Virus record (IMG/VR): IMGVR_UViG_3300009154_000241
Coordinates: 1-25,952 of that record
DNA length: 25,952 nt
Reading direction: 5' to 3' (one strand)
Source of the DNA: a virus
Below the pieces are notes generated by a model. That model was not told where the DNA came from. It made no database searches and saw nothing but the letters and a program-made list of their open reading frames with translations. This document shows, piece by piece, positions 1 to 9,600 of the stretch. The position numbers were made by a program, and so were the translations under genes. Positions within the stretch are counted from its first letter, which is position 1; each line of letters starts with the position of its first letter.

Positions 1-73
1 CGCTACGGTCGTAACCGGCGGCGCTGTTGCTGTCCCCGTATATTCAGACGGAACTAACTGGAAAGTCGGTTGA
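1..73 (+). CDS. 3' end of a phage structural protein (partial)
   Basis: An open frame enters from the left edge (frame starting at base 2) and stops with TGA at 71-73. The visible 23 residues end in a Thr/Val/Gly-rich strand followed by YSDGTNWKVG. A C-terminus of the type 'V-Y-x-DGTNW-x' is common at the end of beta-rich tail or fibre-like phage proteins, and the gene lies directly upstream of virion genes, so a structural role is likely. Only the last 23 residues are visible; no domain can be assigned. Confidence 0.5.
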   Translation, partial: ATVVTGGAVAVPVYSDGTNWKVG

Positions 74-101
74 CATGATAATATCGGATAACCCCCCTTT
101 T

Positions 102-107
102 AAGAGG
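102..107 (+). promoter_or_regulatory. Ribosome binding site of the 1038-aa gene
   Basis: AAGAGG lies 5 bases ahead of the ATG at 113 and supports that start. The gap from the preceding stop (74-101) holds a TTGACA-like hexamer but no well-spaced -10 box, so I do not call a promoter here. Confidence 0.5.
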
Positions 108-112
108 CAAAT

Positions 113-3100
113 ATGAGCCTGCAAGTACTCGCAAACCACATGGCCGCGCAGGGTCGCGGGCCTGACTCTACGCTCGTCCACATGTCACCCAAAGAGGTGC
201 AGAGTCTTCAAAAGCTGGCTCAGGCACATGGCGGTACACTGACTATCAACCCCGAAACGGGACTACCCGAAGCTGGGTTTTTGGACAACCTGCTGCCCAC
301 ATTGGCTGGCGCGGCTCTTGCTTTTGTGGCTCCCGAGGCTATGCTGGCTGTTGGCAGCACTTTTGGTGGCGGCGCAGCGCTGGGCGCTGGTTTGACTGTT
401 GGCGGTATTGATGCGTTGGCTACGGGAAGTTTGTCGCATGGGCTGATGTCTGGCCTTGGTGCTTGGGGCGGCGCTGGTATTGAAGGCGGTTTGGCTAATG
501 CCGGAACAAGCGCGATGGCGCAAGCTGCTGAAAATCAAACAGCACAAGAAACCGCCCGCCTTGCCGCCAAAGAGGCAATGAACCCCGCGAACATTTTGGC
601 CAACCGAGGCGCTACGGACATTGCCTCACAAATGGCCGGGGCTCAAAACCCCATGACTGCCGGTTTGGAGCAAGCAGCATCAAACCCCTTGGGAGTGGCA
701 AAGTCAATTGGCTGGAAGCCTATGGCCGCAGCAGCGCTGCCGGTACTGGCCAATATCAATACAACGACCCAACTGCCGACCAGCACCAATACGCCCCAGT
801 ACATCCGCCCGTTTGCGTATGACCCACGCACCCAAGGCTTGCAGTCGTTGGGAATTAGAGACGCTTCTACAGTGCACTTGGCTGGCGGCGGTTCTACCAA
901 GACTCCGGTCTGGGGGCCAGATGGAAAAAAGTATCCTGACGCGTCTGCTGCATTAGACGCAGGAGTAACAAACTACACGACAACAGATCCCGGTACGGCT
1001 GCTACCCCCGTAGCTCCAGCTGCAACTTCTATAACTGGCCAAAAATCTTTGTCCGGCGCGGATATGGGGTACGGAACCGATCTCAGCCCGCAACTAGCCG
1101 AGCGCCCAGTTCTTGGAATTAACCGCCCACCGATAGGCAACTTCCCAACACAAGGTGTTGGTGATAACACCAAGCAGCCGTTCTCGCTTAACACGCTGCG
1201 TTATTTCCAAAATAACCCTGACGCACATGCTGCGTACATGGCAAACTCGCGCGGTCTAAGCCCTAATCAGTACGCGGCTTTTCACTACAACACGATTGGC
1301 GCTGCTCAAGGCCGCGCTTCTCCAGCAGCGTTGGGCCCCGGATATAGTATGACCGGCGATTCTGCCGAGGCGTATAACTACTTAATGGGTTACGGCCCCT
1401 CTGGCGGCCAAGTACCTACCCCCGTGCCCCGACCGCCCGTAGCCCCGACACCGGTTACCCCCACGCCTACAGGCCCAGTAACCCCAACACCCACAGGCCC
1501 AGTAACCCCCGTATATGTACCCACGCCTGTAAGCCCGACTCCGGTAAGCCCGACTCCGGTAAGCCCAACTCCGGTAAGCCCGACGCCAGTAGCTCCTACG
1601 CCTGTGGCTCCTACGCCTGTCTCGCCGACTCCGGTAAGCCCAACGCCTGTCTCGCCAACGCCTGTCTCGCCAACGCCTGTCTCGCCAACGCCTGTAAGCC
1701 CAACGCCTGTAAGCCCAACGCCTGTAAGCCCAACGCCAGTAAGCCCAACGCCTGTAAGCCCAACGCCTGTAAGCCCAACGCCTGTAAGCCCAACGCCTGT
1801 AAGCCCAACGCCTGTCTCGCCAACGCCTGTCAGCCCAACACCAGTAAGCCCAACACCAGTAAGCCCAACACCAGTAAGCCCAACGCCCGTGGCTCCGACC
1901 CCAACGCCGGGGCCGGATTTACCTGTGCCTGTATATGTGCCGAGCCCACCAGTACCATCGCCTGTAAGCCCAACACCAGTACCCGATATTCCGGTGCCCG
2001 GAATCCCCACGCCGACCAACATCGACGATATAACCAAGTACTTGACTGAGGGCAACACGGTAACAACAACCCCAACGCCTACGCCAAATACCACGGTTAC
2101 GACCAATCCAGCGGTAACGTATACCGATGCGCAGATCCAAAATGCTATTGACGCATCAAGAGCGCAGGGGTTTACTGATGACCAAATTCGACAAGGTGCG
2201 GCGCGATACGGCGTTAATGACCTGACTAAGTACTTGACAGAAGTACCGGTAACACCTGTATCCCCAACTCCGGTAAGCCCGACTCCGGTATCCCCGACTC
2301 CAGTAAGCCCAACCCCCGTTGCGCCCACACCGGTAACAGAAAGCAATACGGTACTATCCCAAACTGATTTGGATGCCATAGCTGCGCACGATGCGTTTGT
2401 TCAAGGCAATGCAAATACTGGAAGCGGTAGTAACTTAAACAATATCTTAAATAACCTCCCCGTAGTCCCGGTTCCGCAGTCGTACACAGTGCAAGTCGGC
2501 CCATTAACTGGCACAGTGCCAGCAGGCTACAACGCCAACAGCATATATGATCCCAACAACCCTTATGCCGCTGAAAATGCAAATACACAGGCGTTGTTAA
2601 AAGCAGGGGTTCCGGGATTAGCGGAATCACTAGGGGCTCGTAACGTCACAACACAACTGACCCCTGACCAAATAGCGGACATTGCAAACGCTAGACAACA
2701 AGCAGCCATAACGAATACGCAAAACGCAGCAGTTAGTGCGCAGTCTCCAACGGGGCTGTCAGGCCTAGCCACAATGCCTGTCGGCGGAACACTAACAGAC
2801 CAACCTGCGTTTGACCAACCAGACTTTGCGGGTGGTATTGCGGGTGGCACTGGAAACAAAGCCAATGAAATACAAGAAATCCCAGAAGCCAAAGGCGGTT
2901 TGCTCTCGTTGGCTATGGGCGGCATGGCCCAAGGCGGAATGTATAACCTAGGTTCATACTCTGATGGTGGCCGGTTATTGCGTGGCCCCGGCGATGGCGT
3001 ATCTGATAGCATCCCTGCTACCATTGGGCAACACCAGCCAGCACGCTTGGCTGACGGAGAGTTCGTGATCCCCGCCCGTATAGTGTCTGAATTGGGCAAC

Positions 3101-3229
3101 GGCTCAACCGAAGCTGGGGCACGTAAACTGTACGCCATGATGGATCGTGTTCAACAGGCCCGTGGCAAAACCACAGGCAAAAATAGCGTAGCCGTGAACA
3201 GCCGCGCAGATAAACACCTGCCGATATGA
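113..3229 (+). CDS. Large virion protein with Pro-rich SPTPV repeat tracts
   Basis: Putative virion or internal core protein of 1038 residues; exact role unknown. Residues about 56-130 form a Gly/Ala-rich hydrophobic segment that could insert in a membrane, as in other ejection proteins. Around residues 364-402 there is a module of the 'YxxNPD...HY...G...GR' type that recurs in bacterial surface and phage proteins. Residues 474-593 are 24 units of S/A-P-T-P-V, and residues 717-741 are five more. Between them lies a short helical module (DAQIQNAI...[11 protein letters not shown]...YGV) preceded and followed by copies of TKYLTE. The C-terminus (about 925-1038) is Gly-rich and then reads [14 protein letters not shown]...[17 protein letters not shown], a conserved-looking tail found in many podovirus virion proteins. 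It ends in ATGA, overlapping the next gene. The Pro-rich tract is probably an extended stalk or linker; the identity is by context, not by a defined family. Confidence 0.85.
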   Translation: MSLQVLANHMAAQGRGPDSTLVHMSPKEVQSLQKLAQAHGGTLTINPETGLPEAGFLDNLLPTLAGAALAFVAPEAMLAVGSTFGGGAALGAGLTVGGIDALATGSLSHGLMSGLGAWGGAGIEGGLANAGTSAMAQAAENQTAQETARLAAKEAMNPANILANRGATDIASQMAGAQNPMTAGLEQAASNPLGVAKSIGWKPMAAAALPVLANINTTTQLPTSTNTPQYIRPFAYDPRTQGLQSLGIRDASTVHLAGGGSTKTPVWGPDGKKYPDASAALDAGVTNYTTTDPGTAATPVAPAATSITGQKSLSGADMGYGTDLSPQLAERPVLGINRPPIGNFPTQGVGDNTKQPFSLNTLRYFQNNPDAHAAYMANSRGLSPNQYAAFHYNTIGAAQGRASPAALGPGYSMTGDSAEAYNYLMGYGPSGGQVPTPVPRPPVAPTPVTPTPTGPVTPTPTGPVTPVYVPTPVSPTPVSPTPVSPTPVSPTPVAPTPVAPTPVSPTPVSPTPVSPTPVSPTPVSPTPVSPTPVSPTPVSPTPVSPTPVSPTPVSPTPVSPTPVSPTPVSPTPVSPTPVSPTPVSPTPVSPTPVAPTPTPGPDLPVPVYVPSPPVPSPVSPTPVPDIPVPGIPTPTNIDDITKYLTEGNTVTTTPTPTPNTTVTTNPAVTYTDAQIQNAIDASRAQGFTDDQIRQGAARYGVNDLTKYLTEVPVTPVSPTPVSPTPVSPTPVSPTPVAPTPVTESNTVLSQTDLDAIAAHDAFVQGNANTGSGSNLNNILNNLPVVPVPQSYTVQVGPLTGTVPAGYNANSIYDPNNPYAAENANTQALLKAGVPGLAESLGARNVTTQLTPDQIADIANARQQAAITNTQNAAVSAQSPTGLSGLATMPVGGTLTDQPAFDQPDFAGGIAGGTGNKANEIQEIPEAKGGLLSLAMGGMAQGGMYNLGSYSDGGRLLRGPGDGVSDSIPATIGQHQPARLADGEFVIPARIVSELGNGSTEAGARKLYAMMDRVQQARGKTTGKNSVAVNSRADKHLPI
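1532..1891 (+). repeat. 24-unit tandem 15-bp coding repeat (S/A-P-T-P-V)
   Basis: Twenty-four contiguous 15-bp units, all in frame. Twenty-two encode SPTPV and two (units 5 and 6) encode APTPV. The commonest DNA unit is agcccaacgcctgta (units 12, 13 and 15-18). A second class starts with tcg (units 7, 9-11 and 20). Units 21-23 share aca-cca. Runs of identical neighbours are the mark of recent slippage or unequal exchange. The array continues more loosely on both sides (PTPTGPV units upstream, PTPTPG and VPSPP downstream). Confidence 0.95.
2261..2335 (+). repeat. Second, 5-unit [10 protein letters not shown] repeat block
   Basis: Five further 15-bp units, four SPTPV and one APTPV, in the same gene about 370 bp downstream of the main array. 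Ser codons alternate tcc and agc, and Thr codons are act, acc and aca, so this block is more diverged from the main array than the array units are from each other. It directly follows the second copy of the TKYLTE peptide. Confidence 0.9.
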
Positions 3230-3630
3230 AACTAGAGGTCGTCGATTTGGCTTGGGTACACCGTGTCTGGGACGCGGCAGAGCCCCACGTTGCTTCGGCG
3301 CTGGAGTATTCCAAGGGCGATTACACTGTTGATCAAGTTAAAGCCTATGTAGCCCAAGGGCAGTGGGCGTTGCTAGTTGTGACAGAAGATGAGAAAATTC
3401 ACGGCGCGGTTACCGTGGAGTTTTTTAATAGGGCAAACGACCGTGTAGCTTTTATTACGGCAATTGGGGGCAAACTGATTTCAAACCCCGACACCTTTGC
3501 CCAGTTAAAGGCATACGCAGTAAGTATGGGCGCTACCGTTATGGAAGGCGCGACTCGTGAGTCAGTTACGCGTTTGTGGAAACGCTACGGGTTTGAACCC
3601 AAATACCAAATTATTGAGGTGAAATTATGA
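3226..3630 (+). CDS. GNAT-fold internal virion protein (T7 gp13-like position)
   Basis: Small protein of 134 residues with a GNAT (N-acetyltransferase-like) pattern: a central strand with the small side chains of IHGAVTVEFF, a middle helix at KAYAVSMGA, and a C-terminal 'RLWKRYGFEPKYQIIEVKL' of the kind that ends GNAT domains. T7 gp13, an internal virion protein, has a comparable size and a GNAT-like fold and also lies directly ahead of the core genes. Here the gene likewise precedes three core-like genes, so a scaffolding or core-assembly role is more likely than enzymatic acetylation; I cannot see a clear acetyl-CoA P-loop (Q/RxxGxG/A). The ATG overlaps the previous stop (ATGA) and has no strong SD of its own, so translation is probably coupled. 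It ends in ATGA, overlapping the next gene. Confidence 0.7.
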   Translation: MKLEVVDLAWVHRVWDAAEPHVASALEYSKGDYTVDQVKAYVAQGQWALLVVTEDEKIHGAVTVEFFNRANDRVAFITAIGGKLISNPDTFAQLKAYAVSMGATVMEGATRESVTRLWKRYGFEPKYQIIEVKL

Positions 3631-4856
3631 GCGGTGGCGGCAGCAGCGGCGGTGGCGGAGCAACAATCCCCACATCAACATCCAGCAGTCAAACTACGAT
3701 CCCCGACTATGCCGCGCCGTATGTGCAGCAAATGTTGGGCGCTGGAGCTAGCACGGTATTCCAATACGGAAAAGATGCCAGCGGTAATGCTACGGACGCC
3801 ACGGGAATGCCAAACATTACCGGGTTCCAAGGCTACCAACAATACCCCGGCCAGCAAGTTGCCCAATTTACTCCATTGCAGCAGCAAGCGTTCCAAGGCG
3901 CTGAGCAAATGCAAGCTGCCCCTCAGTTAGGCAACGCTACTGGGGCCGCAAACCAAGCCACATACAACGCACTGACCGCACAGTACAACTACGACCCCTA
4001 TCGTACACAAAGCGCTATTGGCCCAGTCGGTAGGCAGCGTGGGTTTTTTGATGGTATGGGCGGTGGCCAAGGAATGATGGGCGGCTTGGGTGGTTTGCCC
4101 GGAGCGCAGGCAATACGTCCTGACCTCATGCCGCAAAATAATGTGTCGGCATACATGAGTCCTTACATGCAAAGTGTAGTGGACGTTCAGTCACAGGCTG
4201 CGCGGCGTAATGCAGGTATGGCCGGTGCCCAACAGCAGGCGCAGGCTACCCAAGCCGGAGCTTTTGGTGGAGGCCGGGACGCAGTGATGCGCGCCCAAGG
4301 CAATGCTGGCTTGCAACAAAATCTAGCAGGCATCCAAGCCACAGGATCGCAGGCAGCGTACAACCAAGCGTTGCAACAGTTCAACACCGAGCAGCAAGCA
4401 CGTCAGGCGGCAGCTCAACTCAATGCACAACAGCAACAGTTTGGCGCGGGTCTTGGATTGCAAGGTGCCCAAACGGCACTAACTGGCGCTAACACGCTGG
4501 GTAGCTTGGGGCAAAATCAGTACGCCCAAAACATGGGTATTAACCAATTGCAGAATGCGCTGGGCACCCAGCAGCAACAAAATGTTCAGAATGTACTGAA
4601 CTCGCAAATAACTGATTTCCGTAACGCGGCCAACTACCCGCAACAGCAGCTTGGGTTTATGTCCAGCCTGCTTCGCGGTTTGCCTATCGCTCAGGAATCA
4701 AAACAAACGTACAACGCTCCCCCCAGCGCTTTGTCGCAGCTTGGTGGTTTGGGTATGACTGCCGCGTCTATGGGCTACAAACCGTTTGCCAAGGGCGGGC
4801 ACGTCAAAGAAAGCGACGGTCTGGCCGGGCTAGCCATCGCACGTATGGGGAAATAA
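3627..4856 (+). CDS. Gln/Gly/Ala-rich virion protein (gp14-like position)
   Basis: Protein of 409 residues, rich in Gln, Ala and Gly, starting with a Gly/Ser-rich tail (SGGGSSGGGG) and the segment IPDYAAPYVQQMLG. Residues about 180-345 are a long helical stretch with many Gln (ARRNAGMAGAQQQAQATQ and QQQFGAGLGLQGAQ) that resembles the low-complexity helical cores of ejection proteins. The C-terminus has PFAKGGHVKESDGLAGLAIARMGK, a Gly-Gly motif that recurs in its two neighbours. It is preceded by GAGGTG as SD and by a 4-base ATGA overlap; one base separates its TAA from the next ATG. By order it corresponds to T7 gp14 (internal virion protein), but there is no sequence motif that proves it. 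Confidence 0.75.
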   Translation: MSGGGSSGGGGATIPTSTSSSQTTIPDYAAPYVQQMLGAGASTVFQYGKDASGNATDATGMPNITGFQGYQQYPGQQVAQFTPLQQQAFQGAEQMQAAPQLGNATGAANQATYNALTAQYNYDPYRTQSAIGPVGRQRGFFDGMGGGQGMMGGLGGLPGAQAIRPDLMPQNNVSAYMSPYMQSVVDVQSQAARRNAGMAGAQQQAQATQAGAFGGGRDAVMRAQGNAGLQQNLAGIQATGSQAAYNQALQQFNTEQQARQAAAQLNAQQQQFGAGLGLQGAQTALTGANTLGSLGQNQYAQNMGINQLQNALGTQQQQNVQNVLNSQITDFRNAANYPQQQLGFMSSLLRGLPIAQESKQTYNAPPSALSQLGGLGMTAASMGYKPFAKGGHVKESDGLAGLAIARMGK

Positions 4857-4857
4857 T

Positions 4858-6672
4858 ATGCCGATCCCAAATGTAAACCAAATCACGACAACGCTGCGCG
4901 GCATGCCTGACCAGCAGTTGCAGCAGTATGCTGCAATACACAAAAACGACCCGTACATTCTGTCGTTGGCAATCCAAGAGAGCAACGGCCGCCAGCAACT
5001 GCGCACAGCAGCAATGGCAAAAATGGCAGGGCAGCAGCCCCCAACTGTGGCTGAGCAAGATATTGCCAAAATGGCGCAGCCGGTTATGCCCCCGCAGATG
5101 CCGCAAGGCATGCCCCAACAGATGCCGCAAGGCGGAGCAGCGCCCGGCCCGCAGGCTGCCCCAATTCCCCAAGCGCCTCAAGACCAAGGACTGCCCTCGC
5201 TCCCCGCACAGAATCTGCAAAGTATGGCCGAAGGCGGTATTGCTGGCTATGCTGGAGGTGGCGCTGGGCGTGGCGAGGGCGATGCTATTGACGCGTACCG
5301 CCAGTATGCGATTGCCAAAGCGCGCCAGATGGGCCTGAGCCCCTACTTGGCCGACAGCATTTTCCGTATCGAGTCTGGCTACAACCCCAACGCTAGATCC
5401 AAGACCGGCCCCGTGGGCATCGGCCAACTGACAAAAGCGACAGGACAAGCCTACGGCGTTGACCCCGACGAGCGTACCGACCCATACAAAAACATTGACG
5501 CTTCAATTGCGTACATGTCCGACTTGCAGAAAAAATACGGCGGCGATAGCGCCAAGATGGCGGTGGCTTACAACCAAGGCGAGGGTGTCCTCAACAAACA
5601 CTTGCGCGATAACAACGGGCAGATTAACCCCAGCACACTACCAAACGAAGCCCAAGGTTATTTGAAAAAGTTCAGCAAGCTGTTGACCGCCGTCATGCCC
5701 GGCTCAAACGCCCAAGCAGCCGAACTCCCCTCCGCTGCGCCTGCGCAACCTGCGGCAGCCCCCGCTGAAACTCCCCCAACAAGCGCGGTGGGTAAAGCAT
5801 TTGGTAATGCGGCCAGCACAGTCGGCACCGCCTTCAGCAACGCGGGTAAAGGTATCGCTGATCTTCTAAATCCAACAACGGCAGGTTATGCCGGTGAAGC
5901 GGGGATTTCTCCTGAGTTGGCCCAAGCAGTTACGCAGCAGCGTGCTGATGCCAGCCAAGCCGCACAAGTTGGCGGCTACGATACTAGCGCTGGCGCGGAT
6001 TGGGAAAACATAAACCCCTCCGCAGGATTCGCCTCATACAAACCAAAACCCGCAGAGGACGCGTTGGGGGCATTTGATACCAGCGCCAGTGCAGACTATG
6101 AGAATGAAAACCCAGAAGCAGGCTCCGCGTCTGGCATTGCCGCTTTAACTGCCCCGGAAACCAAGAAAGAAGAAGGCGGTTTCCACATGAGCAACGAGGA
6201 TATGTTTAATATGGGCATGGCGTTGCTGGCCGGTAAGTCGCAATATGCGCTGCAAAACTTGGGCGAAGCCGGTATCTCAATGGCTCAACTGCGCAACCAA
6301 CGCCAGAAACAAGCGGCAGAAATTTCCCACCTTAATGCTACGGCACGCCAAGCAAACGCGATGGCCGACATTGCGCCTGAACGCGCGGCGTTGTTTGATG
6401 CCCGCGCCGCTGAACTTGCAAACCGCGTACCTGCGGCGCAAAAACAACAGTTCAATGTGCTGCAAGCACAGGCCAAAGGCGAGCAAGCTGCCGCCGCGTT
6501 GTTGGCAAAAACAAACCCGCTTGACCCACAAGTTGCTATTCATCAAGCCAACGCAGCGCGATTGCTGCAACAGATGACAAGCATGGCTGGCACAAGTACA
6601 ATGGCGGCTGCTGCACCCACCGGAACTGTTCCGCTACCTGCGGGGGTAACCGTAAATAAAATTGGGTCGTAA
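4858..6672 (+). CDS. Ejection protein with lytic transglycosylase (SLT) domain
   Basis: Virion protein of 604 residues. Residues about 1-60 (LRGMPDQQLQQYAAIHKNDP) form a helical N-terminal module, followed by a Pro/Met/Gln-rich linker. Residues about 143-250 are a soluble lytic transglycosylase domain: the catalytic Glu172 in FRIESGYNP, the substrate-cleft GPVGIGQL at 184-191, and the AYNQGEG motif at 237-243. This domain cleaves the glycan strands of peptidoglycan and helps the core proteins pass the cell wall during DNA injection. A duplicated 22-aa acidic unit lies near residues 372-425. The C-terminal third is Ala/Gln-rich and helical. In T7 the transglycosylase domain is at the N-terminus of gp16; here it is in a separate, smaller protein upstream of the giant one. 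SD: GGGG 7 bases ahead of the ATG. Confidence 0.88.
   Translation: MPIPNVNQITTTLRGMPDQQLQQYAAIHKNDPYILSLAIQESNGRQQLRTAAMAKMAGQQPPTVAEQDIAKMAQPVMPPQMPQGMPQQMPQGGAAPGPQAAPIPQAPQDQGLPSLPAQNLQSMAEGGIAGYAGGGAGRGEGDAIDAYRQYAIAKARQMGLSPYLADSIFRIESGYNPNARSKTGPVGIGQLTKATGQAYGVDPDERTDPYKNIDASIAYMSDLQKKYGGDSAKMAVAYNQGEGVLNKHLRDNNGQINPSTLPNEAQGYLKKFSKLLTAVMPGSNAQAAELPSAAPAQPAAAPAETPPTSAVGKAFGNAASTVGTAFSNAGKGIADLLNPTTAGYAGEAGISPELAQAVTQQRADASQAAQVGGYDTSAGADWENINPSAGFASYKPKPAEDALGAFDTSASADYENENPEAGSASGIAALTAPETKKEEGGFHMSNEDMFNMGMALLAGKSQYALQNLGEAGISMAQLRNQRQKQAAEISHLNATARQANAMADIAPERAALFDARAAELANRVPAAQKQQFNVLQAQAKGEQAAAALLAKTNPLDPQVAIHQANAARLLQQMTSMAGTSTMAAAAPTGTVPLPAGVTVNKIGS
5971..6132 (+). repeat. Duplicated 22-aa unit in the transglycosylase protein
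   Basis: Two in-frame 66-bp units (5971-6036 and 6067-6132) encode related peptides: GG-Y-DTSAGADWENINPSAG and GA-F-DTSASADYENENPEAG. They are separated by 10 residues. The protein similarity is much higher than the DNA identity, so the duplication is old and the peptide is kept. Both units are acidic and aromatic (Y/F-DTSA, W/Y-EN, NP). Confidence 0.75.
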
Positions 6673-6693
6673 CCAACTACTGCGAGGTGGGTA

Positions 6694-9600
6694 ATGCCCC
6701 AATACGAAATAAATGTCCCCGGATCAGGAACTTATCGTGTTGACTCGCCCGTAGAACTTACAGACGAACAGGCCTACGCGGCTGTTCAAAGTCAAATAGC
6801 TAGCGCCGGAGCGCAGCCCAAACCCACTACCGGCATTTTGTCCGCGTTGGGTTCTGGGTTCAGGGGCGGTATTGGGCAGTTTGCCGAGGACACTGGGACA
6901 GAGTTGGGCCTAGAGGGGTTGACCAAGTTTGGCCAGCGCCAGCAGCAAAAGGCTCAGCAAGGCTACCGCCCAACAACCGAAGCAGACATTGAAGCCGCAA
7001 GCCAGCGCGGTCTTTTCCCAGAACTTGGTGCGTACGCATCCAAAGCAATCGAGCCGCTTGCACAAGACATTGGTGCTATGGGCGGGCGGTTTGTTACGCC
7101 AATGGCCGCTGCTGCGGCTGTTCCTTTTATTGCCCCCGAAGCTGGGGCCGTAGCCGCTGGCGCGGCTTTTGTTGGTGCAGATGTTTCCGCAGATATAGGC
7201 GAGCTGGCCAAACGCCGCAAAGCCGCAGGACAACCCCCAGACCACATGGCTGATATCGCCGGTGGTATCACCAATGCAGTCATCAACGCATTCTCGGGTG
7301 TGGCTATGGCCGGGCCAATTAAAGGCTTGCTGGGTAAAACAGCCGCCGAGCAGGCCGCAGCCCTTGCGCCAAAAGTAGCCGCCGGAGAACTGACTGCCGA
7401 AGCCGCCGCTAAACAAGTGTCGGGTACGCTGACAAATATCGCCCACAGCACGGCAGAAAATGCACTCATCGGCACAGGCATGATGGTGGGCAACGAGGCT
7501 GTGTCTCGGGCAGCGCTGGGGCAGGACTTGACCTCCCCCGAGGCCATGCAGCAATACCTCGAGTCCACAAAAGGGGCATTGGGCTTGGCCCCCATATTCG
7601 GGCTGGCGCACGGCATTGGTGCACGACGCGGCGCAGTAGGCGAGTTAAACACCGCCGAAGGAATCCGCAACGCTGACGTGCGAGCCCAAGCAGAAGCCGA
7701 TCAAGCCAAGACCGAAGCGCAGGCTGCGGCAGCAGAACAGCAACGCACACAAAGCCCCGAGTACGCCCAGCAGGCGCAGGCTACTTATCAGGCTGAACAG
7801 CAGAAATACGACGATCTTAAGTCGCAGCTCATACCCAAACCGCAGACCGAAATTGACAAGCAGCGCAACGCTGCCGTGGTGGCCCAGCTCAAAGAGCAAT
7901 ACAAGACACTCAAAACCGCAGCCGCTGAAGCGCTGCGCAGCGAGCAGTTCCTGCCCAAAACCCCCGAGGCCCCGGCAGCAGAAGCACCAGCCGCGCCAAC
8001 CGTACCGGAAGCGCCCAAACCCGACTTGTACAAGTCGATGGAGCAGCATGACCTGCTCACCAAGCAGCTCGATACGCTTAAAGCCCAAGCGGCTGACGCA
8101 GCGCAGAAGCAGGATACTGGCGCGGTGCGCGACCTTAGCGCGCAGATCAAAGACCTTCAAGGGAGGATGGAACAGTCATCCCAGCAAATTGAAAGTCTTG
8201 GCGGCACGACCCAAACCCCCGAGGGGCTGGAGACCCAGCACCAAGCCAACCTGTCGGCGCTCGACAGCAAGATCGACTCTACCAAGAAGAAGATGCTTGA
8301 CGCCACACAAGGCGAAGACTTTGACGCAGCCAGCCAGCACGCTACTACACTGGACGAACTTCAAGCCCAACGGTCGCAGCAGATACAGGACTACACACAA
8401 CGCGTAAATGCGCTCCGAGGCAAAGTTACGTCCAAGGGCGAAACCATCGGTATGTTTACCGAGAAAGAAGCGCCTGCACCAAAAGAGGCCGAAGTCGCCA
8501 AAGAAGAAACGCCAGCCGAAGTGCCAGCACCAGCCAAAGAAGAAAAAGGCCCGGTGCAGCAAGAACTGTTTGGCGAGTACAACATCCTGAACACTGCGCT
8601 GCAAAACAAAGACGAGCCCACCATCAAGCGGATGACGCAAGCCTACGAGCAGAAGAAACTGCAAGAGCGCAACAAAACGCGTGACCAAGAGAAAGCTGAC
8701 AATGACAAGCTCATTAAATCTTTGGACGATCGGCTTAATCTTGAGGGCACCAAAGTTAAGCGCACCGAAATGGCGGGGGATGATTACAACCGCCTGCTTG
8801 AAAAAATTCAAACCGAAAGAGACAAGATTGAGAAACCGCAAGGTAATGCCCGCATTTCGGTACTTGACCGGCTTTACGAACTGGCTGACGAACACGGCAA
8901 GCTGCAAGAAAAAATTGACAGCCCCACTACCAGCGCCAAAGATAAGGCCTACGCGCAGCGCCGCATGGGCACACTGGCCAAAGAATACGCTCGTCTTGTC
9001 GAGACTCGGGTTGAGCCTGCCAAACAAAAGGTAATTGACCTGCACAAGCGGTTTCGCACGATTGAGCCTGCTAAGTCCGCCGAAACCTTGCGGGCCGAAA
9101 AGAAAGCCGAAAGCGATCGACTGGCCCGTGAGGCCGGAGAAAAAGGCCCGTCCCCCGAAGCCAAGCGCGCAGCGCGGATTAACGCCGGTGATATCCGGTA
9201 CGAGGTGGAGAAGTCCAAAGACTTCCGTGACTTATCGGTGCTGCTCGGCCAAGAACACCCTGACTTTAAACCCCAGCTTGCAGAAGTACAGAAACGCCTC
9301 AAGGCGTTGCGGGACAAGTACGGCCCAGACGATAAGGCCGTTGCAGAGTACAAACAGGAAGCCACCAAGCAACTAGGTGAAACGGCAAAGAAACTGGGCC
9401 GCTCTACCCCCGAGTACAAAGAGACGCTAAAGCAACGGCTTGAAGATATGCGTGAGTCCCTTGCCAGCGCTGGCAAGCAGGAGGTTAAGAGCAAGCGCAC
9501 AACGCAAGAAACGCGCACTGTACGGCGCGCTCCACGGGAACTTGGCAAACAACTCTACCGTGACTTTGAAGAAGGTATCGCATCCGAGAAGAACGGCCCG

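Noticed and set aside
70-92. TTGACA ... GATAAC as sigma-70 promoter before the 1038-aa gene
   Set aside because: The spacer is only about 11 bases; no proper -10 is found at 16-18 bases.
1532-1891. Regularly repeated DNA as a CRISPR array or iteron origin
   Set aside because: Units are contiguous 15-mers without spacers, in frame, with changes mainly at third positions; this is a coding repeat.
1390-2379. Antisense 329-aa frame rich in GVGLTGVG units, elastin- or collagen-like
   Set aside because: It is the exact reverse complement of the SPTPV array; the repeat makes all frames open. No SD and no non-repeat domain supports it.
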